A stretch of 64,000 nucleotides of DNA, from assembly GCF_954871325.1 (NCBI RefSeq), contig NC_088777.1, forward strand, positions 32,217,366-32,281,365. The letters are read 5' to 3'. Shown in pieces: positions 11,503-21,418 of the stretch (its first letter is position 1; every line of letters begins with the position of its first letter). The stretch comes from Gordionus sp. m RMFG-2023 (taxonomy: Eukaryota; Nematomorpha; Gordioida; Chordodea; Parachordodidae). The notes under the pieces were generated by a model, which searched no databases, was not told where the DNA came from, and was given only the letters and a program-made list of their open reading frames with translations. The position numbers and the translations under genes are program-made.

Positions 11503-12321
11503 TGAGTTTAAATTGCGATATACAGGCTTACTACGGCAACGTGCTGCGAAATGTCCTGTTCTTTGGCACTTAAAACATGTTTTGTCTTAAGCTGGGCATA
11601 AATATCTTTCATGCCAGCCGGCACAATTCTTACATTTATTATCGTAAAACTTGTTATTAGACTTCCTATAATTAATGTCTCTCTTAACACACTCTTGTGA
11701 ATTAGGCATTTTATGTTTGCAATCTTGCGGTCTGACACTATTTACCAAGTCTTTCTTGATAGTCATTTCGTTTTGAGCATTTTCTGTTGCCGTGGCCATA
11801 TCTAGCACGAACTGGAACGTCAGGGGCTTTTTGTTCACATCCAATGCTAAAGGATATTTAGTCCTAAGTTCAACTTCGAGACCTGGTAGATCTATACCCG
11901 CAACTAATTGATCTCTTAACCGGCGGTCAACTTCTGACGGCGTAAAACAACACGCTTTCGCAGTTATTTTGATTCTATTAGCGAACTCTCCAATTGGTTC
12001 ATTCTCATTCCTAATTAACCTTATGAAGTCTAATCTACTACCGAAAATGGTTTTATTCTTCTCAAAAATATGTAGCGAGACACTCCTTATCTTATCAAAT
12101 TTAGTTGTTAGAATGGTTTCAGGAAATAAATATTGTTCGAGAATGTCAATGCCCTCAGCGCCAAAACTCACCATGAACAGGTCCTTATTTTCTTGATCGG
12201 TCGGTGTCCAGTTCTTTAGTCTTAACGTTGCGTCCCAAAATTGGAACCAACGTTGTATAGACCCATTAATTTGATATTTTTCTAACTTATCAATAATACT
12301 AGTATTTTTGGACTTAAGCAT
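11503..12321 (-). pseudogene. Fossil gag region of the gypsy element
   Basis: The minus-strand gag begins at 12321 about 70 bp inside the 5' LTR and includes a capsid-like region and zinc-knuckle motifs near its end (CKNCAGWHERYLC, and CFKCQRTGHFAARC near 11570). A fossil copy of part of this gag is at 2393-2635. Broken. Confidence 0.85.
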
Positions 12322-12392
12322 AATTTATATAATTAATAACTATTTTCTTACTTGTTTTAATTAGAATATTAGAATCCACGTCGTCGCCACTT

Positions 12393-12628
12393 TAACGAAT
12401 GAAGAACCATTATTTATATTTATTTATTTCTATAACTCATTTAATAGGTATCAGTTTTCATTGACATTTTATTCAGTATAATTAAACATAAGGTGCAACT
12501 TAATTACAAATGGCGATATATAATTACACGTTAAGAGATTGATGTGTGCATAATACATTAGGAAGTTAAACAACACCTATTATATTAATCGTAAATATAT
12601 ATATATATATAATCATATCTAACTGTCA
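12393..12628 (-). repeat. 5' LTR of the gypsy element
   Basis: Very similar to 8127-8358. Internal sequence beginning TGGCGACGACG on the minus strand abuts it, as expected for a primer-binding site. Confidence 0.92.
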
Positions 12629-13314
12629 AATATAATATATAATATGATAAAATATTACAATAGATTACTTCTTTACTACAGATGAAGGTTTGCTTAATTT
12701 AAACTTGCTCATTCTTTGTATATACTGAAAGATACTGAGTTGGTGAGTGGGAGGTTTAAAATATTTTTAAAACAATGAGTAGGTGAATTTGAAATATATT
12801 TCAGGCAAAATGAGCAACTGATTTCTATTAAGTATAGTATACATAAAGAGCCAAATCAACCAAATAATAATTTTAAAGCAAATTTAATTAATATATAGAT
12901 TGTGTAAGAAATAATTTGGTTTGTTTTTATTGATATAGATTTTGGCGTGATCTAATTTATATAAAATTATATAATTACAAAAAAACAGAAAATATTATAC
13001 TTGTTTTTTTTTCTCTTTTCATATGAGATATCCTAAAAAACTTTAAATATGTATTAATTAATATATCGATGTGTAAAGAATGAAATATTAATAGAAGATG
13101 GTAAAAGATGTGTATGATGTATAAGAATATGTTTATGATGTGTAATATAATGGTAGATGTGTGAAATATAATGATCGAAAGTGTATGAGTTTGTTATTAT
13201 GAATGAATATCATTGGACCGATTACGCTATAATAATTTTTATTGGACAAATATTTTTTTTAAAAAAACTATTGGTTAATTTTGATTGACGTTTTTTGAGG
13301 ATTATTATAATAGA
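12629..13314. other. AT-rich flank, no gene seen
   Basis: Contains short similarity to the repeats of 7205-8060 (AGCCAAATCAACCAAATAA near 12850 and TTTGGTTTGTTTTTATTGAT near 12915) and a run of ATGTGTATGATGTATAAGAA-like repeats near 13100-13180. Nothing else recognised. Confidence 0.6.
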
Positions 13315-13610
13315 TTTTCTGATTTGTTTTAATTAGAATACTAGAATCCTTAGATTGCGCCTATAAACTAATCCGCTTGTACTAAACTATACATGCACAG
13401 GTTTATTCAGTATTAAATATTCACGAGGTTGTTGATCATATAATCGATTGCGGAAATTATAATCATAATTGATGCTACGGGTGTTAGGTAACCTCTCCCA
13501 ATATTATATTATTGATAAATATATATAATCATTATAACATATCTAATTGACGAATATAGTAATTCATAAAATATAAATAGTATATTACAATATATTCCTA
13601 CATTACTACA
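13315..13610 (-). mobile_element. Old LTR-like fossil related to the gypsy LTR
   Basis: Alignable by eye with 12345-12670: TTTTAATTAGAATA-TAGAATCC, then TTTATTCAGTAT, then a TA-rich end with TAATCAT and ATATCTAATTGACGA. It is considerably more diverged than the two LTRs of the element itself, so it is an older relative, possibly a solo LTR with a little adjoining sequence. Confidence 0.5.
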
Positions 13611-13770
13611 AAGTAGTATATAGATCAATGATATATTGTACCAATTATTGTGGAAAAAACCAACACTTCCATTTTTTTAATAATATTTTTACGTTTAATA
13701 TCATTTTGATAAGTTCTAAATGAACTTTCACAAATTCGGCATAATATAGACATACTAGATGAAGGAATCA

Positions 13771-14701
13771 CTAACCCCCCTTGTGGTAAATAATTTTTCT
13801 TTTTAATGTTTCATATGTCGCGGAATAATTATGATCATTTATTATATGTATAATTGGATCATTTTCATATAATATATCACTTTTTAATGGTGATTGTATG
13901 TTATTTGAATAAACATTCGTTTTCTAAAAAGTATACATTTTAAAATATTGTTTTAACTATGTAATGATATTGTTAACATACATCATGAAGTGGCTTAGAT
14001 ATACTAAATATTGATGGAATTGAATCTTCCTTCAATAAAATCTTTCCGGATAAAGTATGAATGAAACAAGTATTTTTAAAATGCCTTCTACAAATAATAC
14101 TATATTTATTAGGCATAAAATTTTTTCTATTTATAGCCTGTAACCATTTTTCCAATAATTCTTTGGATTTCAATGGAAATCTATATTTAAAAATAGGTGA
14201 ATAATAATGAGTAAAATATAAGATATATTTATGACATTGATACAAAGATAGATAGTATATAAAAATCAATATAAATATCAGATCGGTTATTAGTAATATA
14301 GTATTGAATCAGTGAAAATTTGTTGATTGGCAGAGCCTCTATTAATATATATATGGTTTACATATTTCTTACAAATATTTAAAATGAAACTGTATCATAG
14401 TAAATATGTATTTTAAAATGGCTAACTTAATATTTTATCCAGAAAAATATTTAGGCAAAGTTCAAAATAGAAATCTTATCAACTCAATAGGAAGAAGCAT
14501 TATTTGTCCTAGCAATAAAAATGAGAAAACTTTATATTTTTACTAAATAAGGATTTTTTTTCAATGTTTGTAGCTTATTAATGCTTTATGTAATAAATAT
14601 GTTGCATATATAAAATAATATATATACTTATGATAAGAAATATGTGTATTAGATTCTATTTTATATGTTTTATTACAATTATGAACACAGCACACTCCCA
14701 T
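13771..14701 (-). CDS. THAP-domain protein, THAP1-like, three exons
   Basis: A sequence-specific DNA-binding protein of the THAP family, presumably nuclear. Exon 1 is 14701-14628, exon 2 14180-13982, exon 3 13923-13771 (141 residues). All splice sites are GT-AG and phases agree. The domain spans residues 1-83: zinc ligands C5 (or C4), C9, C55 and H58, invariant W37 and P27, and a terminal SIPSIF box. DHNY at 121-124 matches the HCF-1-binding motif of human THAP1, followed by the start of a probable coiled coil. The start was chosen because MGVCCVHNC sits where THAP proteins begin. Intron 2 is 58 nt; intron 1 is 447 nt and holds MITE fragments. The coil stops early after a G6 run; with one more G another frame stays open about 40 codons (CRIC motif), so a sequencing slip, a missed short intron or real truncation are possible. 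Confidence 0.8.
14303..14480. mobile_element. MITE fragments in THAP intron 1
   Basis: Positions 14303-14340 (CAGTGAAAATTTGTTGATTGGCAG) resemble the right end of the MITE at 19853-20740. Positions 14418-14480 (GGCTAAC-TAATATTTTATCCAGAAAAATATT) match the interior of the GTTGTTAAAC MITEs. They explain why this intron is long while its neighbour is 58 nt. Confidence 0.55.
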
Positions 14702-15965
14702 TATCTAATTAAATAATAAATGATAGTGATATTATAAGATCTGTTTTGCATGTATCCTAAGATGCATTAACATAAGACTTATAAGTCCATGCAGGATTAG
14801 GTTAAACTATATTTTAAAAAATTAAAAGGTGGGTTAGTCTTAGATTCATTTTTTAAATATAATCACCTACTCCACCTTCATAAAAAAAAGTCTTATGAAA
14901 ATTTAAGAATAAAAGATACTATAAAATATTATATCATAAATCACCTTTAAAACTAGACTTGTTTTCTATATATTAATATTTCTTGCTGACAAATAATGGA
15001 TAACCAAACTACAAAATGGCGCTACAGCTGATTACAATGTGTGGACACTTTTATAATGCATTGAATGAATGAATCGCCAATCTATAGTTATATATATCAT
15101 TGATATAGATATTCTTTTGAAATAATATATATTATTTTATATATTTTTATGCAACACCAATGATGCACAAAATTATTTTAAGTTATAAATTTATTAAAAA
15201 ATTAAATAATTTTATAGACTATAATTTTAGTATACAATTTTTTTTATAAATGCTTATTTTGAATGAAAATTTGTTGGAAAGAAATAGTAGAACTGACATT
15301 TTTTTATATGATGTTTAAATTGAATAATAACAAAATATAATATTGATTACGTTAAAGTAACGGCTAACTCTGTATGTATTATAATGGTAAGCCTGGGGTT
15401 AGGTTTTTCGGTGTATAGTGCATATGGAATCTTAAATCAAAATATAATATCTTATATATAAAGGAATTACTTGTACAAGCGTGTTTTCTAGCGTGCAAAC
15501 CGGTACAAATTTTTAAGTTTAAGTTTATCTTTATTACGGAAACTGTTGAATAATTGAGATTATGCTTTTCGGTCAAAAATTGTAGGAATTATGTTAAATC
15601 CTTGTTCATAATTTATTTTGATAATAATTACATTTTATTTTATTATAAATTATATTTTATTTTTAATCATAATTTACATTTTATTTTAAATGATAAATTA
15701 CATTTTTTTTTATCCTCTTTCAACAAAAACAATTTCCCTTTATATATCTTTTTTTAAACAATAAAAAAATAACTAATTGTGTGAAATACAAATTGATAAT
15801 AAAAAAAATGTCACATTAAATATATAAAAAAAAATTAAATTTTAAACTAACTATACATAATGGGATACTGTGTAAAACAAAACTGGAGATTTGAAGGTTA
15901 AAGAAATCTTCAACACTGAATTCAATAACTATTCTCTATCTCGCAATTTTTACAGATATCTACAT
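14702..15965. other. AT-rich intergenic region, no gene recognised
   Basis: This lies upstream of the THAP gene and should hold its promoter. A minus-strand frame at 15379-15576 is the longest open stretch but resembles nothing I know. The sequence 15600-15770 is very T-rich, with repeats of ATTTTATTTTA type. Confidence 0.5.
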
Positions 15966-18248
15966 GATTATTTTGTCTGTATTATATTTGTTATGAATAT
16001 TATATTATTAATATTTTTGATTTTTATTAAAACTTTTTTATTTTTCAGATAAGAATTATTCGTATATTTTATTAGTTTGTTAAAAAATATTATTTTTTAT
16101 GTAATGAAACTTAAAACTATTCAAATATAACTTTTAATATATTTTATCACTTTATTTATTCTATTTTTTTATTATTTTGTAAAACATGTATAAGGAATGT
16201 AAAATAGATAATTTTTCATTATAAATTTTTTTATGACTATAGGAGAAAATAAAGATAACTTGTCTTTAAATTATTGTTACTTATCTTTATCGATTATCTG
16301 ATAACACAATATGGTGGCAATGCTATTCAAAGTTAGAAAAAATAAAAATCATGCGAGAAATGTTTTTTTATATAAATATAAAATTTTACACATTATTATA
16401 TATATTTTTTTAATATTATGTATAATTGTGGTGTTTTAAGAATAAGATTCCTCATTATATTTAAATTATCTGCCGTTACCACCACTTTTAATAGACTGGA
16501 TCTAAATGTAAATGGTTTTGTAAGAGAAATTAACAGACCGTAGGGAAGAGATGATAGAGATTTTTAATCAAGTCCATGGTAGTATATGCCATGGGGAATA
16601 ATTTACCATCAATGCCAGACATTATGAAAGAAAATTTAAAATTATTTATATTTATATGCATTTTGTTAAATTATAATAAAACAAAATGATAAAAGAAGCT
16701 AACCCAATAATTTATAATAATAATAGCATTGATTATCCAAAGCTTACAGATAAATTTGTGGTTTTTATAAATAAATTCTAAGCTATTTTCTAGAGACACC
16801 TAAATCACTGACGCTGTAAAAGTTATCTAATTCTTCCAAAGGTTACCTGATGATGAATATATTAAATTGGAAGTAATTTTTACCCTCTCTGAGTTCTCTA
16901 ATCCTACGTCCTAAGAAATCGGTAACGTCAAAATTAATTTCAATGCGGCGATACATAAAAAAAAATACAAAACGTATCAACTGGGTACGTCATATCTAAA
17001 TTTTGCAAGTTTTGTAACAAATTATGATAGAGTCATTTAGAAAGCAAAAATATATTCCTTAAATAAAAGTATTAGACAGAAAATTGCTTTAAAAGATAAC
17101 ATTACTATAATAGAAATATTAAGTATAGATAACAAGATAGAAGAATCAGAATTAAAAAATGAGTCGATAATTTATACCGTTTTTATTCCATTTGTGGATT
17201 TAATTTTGAATAAAATCAACCTCGATTTGTAATTTATAAATGACTCTATCCAATTTACAATATCTAATAACTCTCTCTGATCTGAGGATATCTCAAATCT
17301 TGATATTGAAAAATTAAATATTTATAAAATTTATTCTGAAGATATAAATGTATCTGAAGGGCAATTAATTTCAGAATTTAAATGGCATGATAGATTTATT
17401 TATATAAGTGGAAGCAGTGCATAATTTAAAATCTATTTAATAAGGTACTTATACCATATGAGAGGACCTTTTATATCAAAAGTTTGACATCTTTAAATGA
17501 TTCAATAGATTTCCAAGATCTAATCCCCAACACGAAACAAATTCTAAAAAATTGGCCCAATCGCAAGGAAGATTTAATTTTTATTTATGAACGATATTTT
17601 CACTAACTTTTTAAATTATTATAAAATGTTTAATTTTATATTTATTGTGATTTAGATACCGGTTTATAAAGCTAAAATATTTTTCAACCGTATAATATTC
17701 GCTCTTAACATTTTGTATTTTCCAATATTTATTATTTGTGTTAGAAATTATCATATTTTCAAATATGATTTGTTTTAATAAATTTTATATGATTAGTTCT
17801 AATAAAATTTATATGATGATTAGTTCTAATAAAATTTTTACGATGATTAGTTCTAATAAATTTTTATGCTCTAATAAAAAGTATATATATATAAATATCA
17901 ATCTGCCCCCCCCCTCCCTATTTTCATAGAAAATTTCTATATAAACGTCTGTATATTAATAATTTATTAAAACTTTATATCATTCAGATAAGAATTATTA
18001 AAATATATTATAAAGTTATTGTTAATAATTCTTATTTTTTATATAATTAAACTGAAAACTATTCAAATATGACTTTTATTTATATGTTATATATTTTATC
18101 ATGTAATTTATTCTAATTTTTTATTATTTTGTAAGACATATATAAGGAATGAAAAATAAATGATTTTTTATTATAAATTTTATTATAACAATATGAGATA
18201 AAAAGATCATTTGTTTGACTTAAAATTATTGTTACTTAAAATATTTTT
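15966..18248 (+). mobile_element. LTR retrotransposon fossil, gag-bearing
   Basis: Two long blocks, about 15966-16311 and 17950-18248, are diverged direct repeats (shared TTTATTAAAACTTT, CAGATAAGAATTATT, AACTATTCAAATATAACTTTTA, then TAAGGAATG). The left block is followed by TGGTGGCAATGC, a primer-binding-like site also seen after the LTR at 26093-26328. Near 16830-16930 the plus strand resembles the gag of that second element (LPDDEYIKLE against LPDDIYIKLQ). The element is old and broken. Confidence 0.7.
17100..17430 (+). mobile_element. Possible decayed hAT transposase piece
   Basis: Plus-strand reading with stops resembles the DUF4371-type hAT transposase (YTVFIPFVDLILNKI; compare STFIPFLDTFLSQI in the hAT at 42.4 kb), followed by LISEFKWHD. 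It would be a nested insertion inside the LTR fossil. The match is short and could be chance. Confidence 0.35.
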
Positions 18249-18369
18249 ATAAAAATAAAAATAGTTTTGGTTTCACTTATTTTTTATAAAAATCCTTTTT
18301 CTTTCTAAAAATTTTAGATTAGTGTGGTTAGTTAAAATACATATTATCTTTTGCTAAATTTTCTTTCAA

Positions 18370-18480
18370 ATGTTTTTCTATAGTGGTTTGTGAGGAATTG
18401 GAGGTGGGGAAGGGAGGGGGTAGAGGGAATTTTTTTATAGCTTTAAATGATATTTATAAGATAGACAATTTTGTAATTGG
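18370..18480. repeat. G/A-rich segment upstream of TSR3
   Basis: A purine-rich stretch with GGGGAAGGGAGGGGGTAGAGG about 200 bp before the TSR3 start. A related stretch at 63565-63675 shares AGGAAATTTTTATTAACTTAAAATGAT-type sequence after a GGGGG core. It may be a small dispersed repeat or a shared promoter-proximal element. Confidence 0.4.
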
Positions 18481-18594
18481 GGGATTTTCTTATCCTTTAG
18501 TTCGCATTTAATCTTATTAAAGAGTTATCTTTTAAAATCTCAAACCCGAAATATCTATATTTATTTTCCACGGGCTTAAAAATCTATCTTTTTA

Positions 18595-19424
18595 ATGAAT
18601 GAAAAAGAAATAACGCTTTCATTATGGGATTTTAAACAATGTGATTCAAAAAAATGCACAGGCAGAAAATTGTTACGTTTTGGCTTAGTTAAAAATATTA
18701 AACTTAGATCCCATTTTTCTGGTATTCTTTTAAGTCCTTATGCATCAAAATACCTATCTTCTGCTGATTTGTAATATTGTTTATTTATAATAATTAAAGA
18801 GCTAAATTTTAAGAAATATAATAGAGAAACATGGAATTGGTGCTGTTGATTGTTCCTGGAATAGAATTGAAAAGCAAGAATTTATATATTTTAACCAAAT
18901 GTTATCACGAAAATTGCCCTTTTTAACAGCAGTTAACCCTGTTAATTATGGTAAACCCTTTAAACTCTCTTGTGTAGAAGCCTTTGCTGCATCTTTATAT
19001 ATTACTGGTTATTTAATTAATTTTCATATCTAACATATTTTATAGGGTTTTCAAATTCTGCAACAACAATTCTTGAAAAGTTTAAATGGGGATCAAATTT
19101 TAATAAAATCAATAAGCAACTTTTGAAGAAATATTCAAAATGTGAAAATAGTGTAGACATAGAAAATTTTCAAAATAAATTTATATCTTTCACCCAACAA
19201 GATGGAGTTGAAGGCTATACAGTAAAGGATATTAATTATTTGCGAGATTTAGAAAAGAGTTCAGACTCTCATGACACTGACAGTGATGAGAATTCATGCC
19301 CTGGTTATTTAACATTTTTTTATAGCTACAAAACATTATATTAGAAAGTTTTAACCCAAATCATAATTCAAGCTATGAAAATCATCTGTACCCACCTTCA
19401 TATTCAAGTTCTGAGCCTGATTAA
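18595..19424 (+). CDS. TSR3: 18S rRNA aminocarboxypropyltransferase TSR3
   Basis: TSR3 transfers the aminocarboxypropyl group of S-adenosylmethionine to the hypermodified m1-pseudouridine of 18S rRNA, late in cytoplasmic small-subunit maturation. Exons: 18595-18770, 18814-19007, 19046-19303, 19345-19424; phases agree and give 235 residues (yeast and human have about 310). The RLI-type N domain has LWDFKQCDSKKCTGRKL at 10-26; the DUF367 core has DCSW at 71-74, AVNPVNYGKPFKLSCVEAFA at 98-117, then FKWG. The C-terminal part is acidic and Ser-rich. The start is the first in-frame ATG, eight residues before the conserved block. The introns are 43, 38 and 41 nt, all GT-AG; the two later ones both begin GTTATTTAA. 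No frame is broken, so the gene looks functional. An LTR fossil ends 350 bp upstream. Confidence 0.95.
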
Positions 19425-19852
19425 CATATTATTTGTATATTTACTGATTTATATATTATTAAAAAATATATGCAATATGAGCATAATAATATGTTATAAA
19501 TTATTTAAATTAACTTATAGCAGTTTTAGGATAGCCTTTGATAATGTTGTAAACCTTTATTTTAGCCTATTTTTTTTAAAAAATAGTTAAATTAAGATTG
19601 TATCTAAAAAAATATTATATAGGACTTGAGATTTTACTTTTATCAAATGATGGTTAAAAGGTTTATCCCTTTTTGGGAAAATCTGTATACTTGGGTAACA
19701 TTTATTTGACTAAAATCTTGATAACAAATTTGCTATCTTTTGGACAAATATTGAAATGTGTATATTATTTATTTAGTTAAACTCTTATTAACACTTGTTT
19801 TAGCTAATTTTATTAATTGTAAAAGTTTGCAAATTTCAAATAAGTATTTTTG
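19425..19852. other. 3' flank of TSR3, no gene
   Basis: AT-rich. The small open frame at 19375-19590 overlaps the last TSR3 exon and is not credible. No canonical AATAAA is visible within about 100 bp of the stop. Confidence 0.5.
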
Positions 19853-20740
19853 TAGGGTTGTGCCAATATTAAATATCGGATCACCACCGATATTTAGCAT
19901 TTTCCAAAAATATTGGATCGGGCCGATACCTGTAAAAACCCCAATCCGATCTTTTTACTTTCCTTTTTTTTTGTTAATTTTTATTTTACATTAATAATAT
20001 TTTCTAAATAATTTTTTTATTTAAACAATGCAAATGTACAACACCCCTCAAATTTTATATATTTTTTTAAATAGATTTATAGTATTTTAAAAGTTTTTTT
20101 TATAAATAGAAAGGAACACCCAAAGTTTTATTTATTTTAAATCTCTTTAAATAATGACAATTTTATTATTTATACTTTAAGTAAAAGAATTTTTTTAATT
20201 ATGGTATTTGAATTATGGAAATATTTTACAGAAGACAGAGATAATTTTGCAAAATGTGTTATCTGCTGAATTCTGATTTCATGGTTAGGAATAATGAAAA
20301 ATTCATTTAACCCTTTTGTACCCGGAATATTTCCCATGAACAAAAAATACTTGTACTTTGATATAATAAAATAATGATTTTGTAATTTTGATATAATAAA
20401 ATAATGACTTTGACAGGTTAATGATAAAATACGAAATAATAAATATTGTTTTATAAATTAATATCTCTAAGTACCAACCATTAGTTTCTTTAAATATAAA
20501 AATTAATTGATTAAAAATTTTGATGATAAATGATCTCGCTGGGTGCGAAAGGGTTAATACTACCAATATCCAAAATTTTTTAAAATTATTGTAGAAATAA
20601 AATACTAAATTAGATGCACAATTCGATTTTTTGCATAAAAATATTGATTTCTTAATAACATTTGGTTCAAAGGGGGGGGGGGTGCTGAAAAATCAATATA
20701 AATATTGGATCGGTGAAAACTATGTGAATTGGCAGCCTTA
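19853..20740. mobile_element. hAT-type MITE, TAGGG-TGTGCCGAT family, copy 1
   Basis: It starts TAGGGTTGTGCCAATATT and ends in a diverged inverted counterpart near 20740. A second copy is at 56980-57575, and both share GGATC-rich ends and the interior around AACACCCAAAGTTTTAT. Flanking 8-bp duplications are only about 6 of 8 here. It is longer than copy 2 mainly because it carries the piggyBac-type insert at 20311-20553. Confidence 0.75.
20311..20553. mobile_element. piggyBac-type MITE inserted in the hAT MITE
   Basis: The ends read CCCTTTTGTACCCGG and CTGGGTGCGAAAGGG, an imperfect inverted pair in piggyBac style, flanked on both sides by TTAA (20307-20310 and 20554-20557). The related MITE at 56980-57575 reads straight through TTCATTTAATACTACC, which is the empty site with a single TTAA. 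Confidence 0.92.
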
Positions 20741-21104
20741 CTTTTTTGGTAAAATAGTTTTGTACAAGTTGTCTTTCTTAGCTTTTAATACTTTTTTTAT
20801 AGAAGAAGAAGGAAAAAATTTGCCTAATTTAGGATTCATAGACATTTTTTTTTAAAGTTTTTTTTGGCCTACTCCAGGTTTTATATTATTAAGCCTAGAT
20901 TTTTTAAAAATATATTATATTTATTTTTAATTTTTATAGCTAATAATGGTGATTTAAAATCTTTGGTTTTAAAATATATGGCCCGGTCTTTTTTTTGGCC
21001 TGGGTGTATTTAAAAAACCTGCACATCTCTGATATATATATACTGTTATAAGAATTTATTTAATTAAATCACGATTTTTTTGATTTAAATCAAATTTTAT
21101 AGCA
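20741..21104. other. Spacer with a GC-unit repeat piece
   Basis: Positions about 20860-21035 resemble the GC-rich/T-rich repeat of 600-960 (GGCCCGGTC core, TTTTTATAGCTAATAATGG, and an end CCTGCACATCTCTG). The rest is AT-rich without a gene. Confidence 0.5.
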
Positions 21105-21418
21105 GTTGTGTTGTTGAAAATAAATCCGAGACCGTCATGAATAATTTAACTTTATTAATTCAAAATAAAAAAACTAACTCCTTAAAATCTGCCGAAAACG
21201 GCTATTTTATTGATGAAAATACGATAAATAAAAATAATTCTTACACATCCGAATAACATGACTCATTGTGAGACTTACAATCCAAAAACAAATCAATGCG
21301 CTAAGGTTAACAAACCGGATTATTGCGGGTGATAAAATACATAAAATGAATTTACAAAAACCAAAATATATACCAGTACAATAATTAAAAAAACGCCAAT
21401 TATGACATCTCCCCCTTT
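21105..21418 (-). repeat. LTR of the gypsy remnant
   Basis: It is placed by the purine tract and TG start at 21418; the far edge near 21105 is approximate. No second copy was found in the window. Confidence 0.55.

Larger units (their letters stand above)
8127..12628 (-). mobile_element. Ty3/gypsy LTR retrotransposon
   Basis: An element of about 4.5 kb reads on the minus strand, with long terminal repeats at 8127-8358 and 12393-12628 that are very similar to each other, suggesting a fairly recent insertion. Order on the minus strand: 5' LTR, primer-binding site beginning TGGCGACGACG just inside 12393, gag with zinc knuckles, aspartic protease (motif DTGA), reverse transcriptase, RNase H, integrase, purine tract, 3' LTR. 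The order RT-RNase H-integrase places it in Ty3/gypsy. Coding is broken, by roughly half a dozen breaks. No clear target duplication was found. Confidence 0.95.

Noticed and set aside
19304-19325. A 22-nt third intron in TSR3
   Set aside because: GTTATTTAAC...TATAG would also fit GT-AG, but the 41-nt choice matches the other introns and opens a sensible Ser/Pro-rich C terminus, whereas the 22-nt choice gives an immediate stop.
19123-19344. Separate small gene at this position
   Set aside because: It is exon 3 of TSR3 plus unspliced intron 3; its last residues come from intron sequence.
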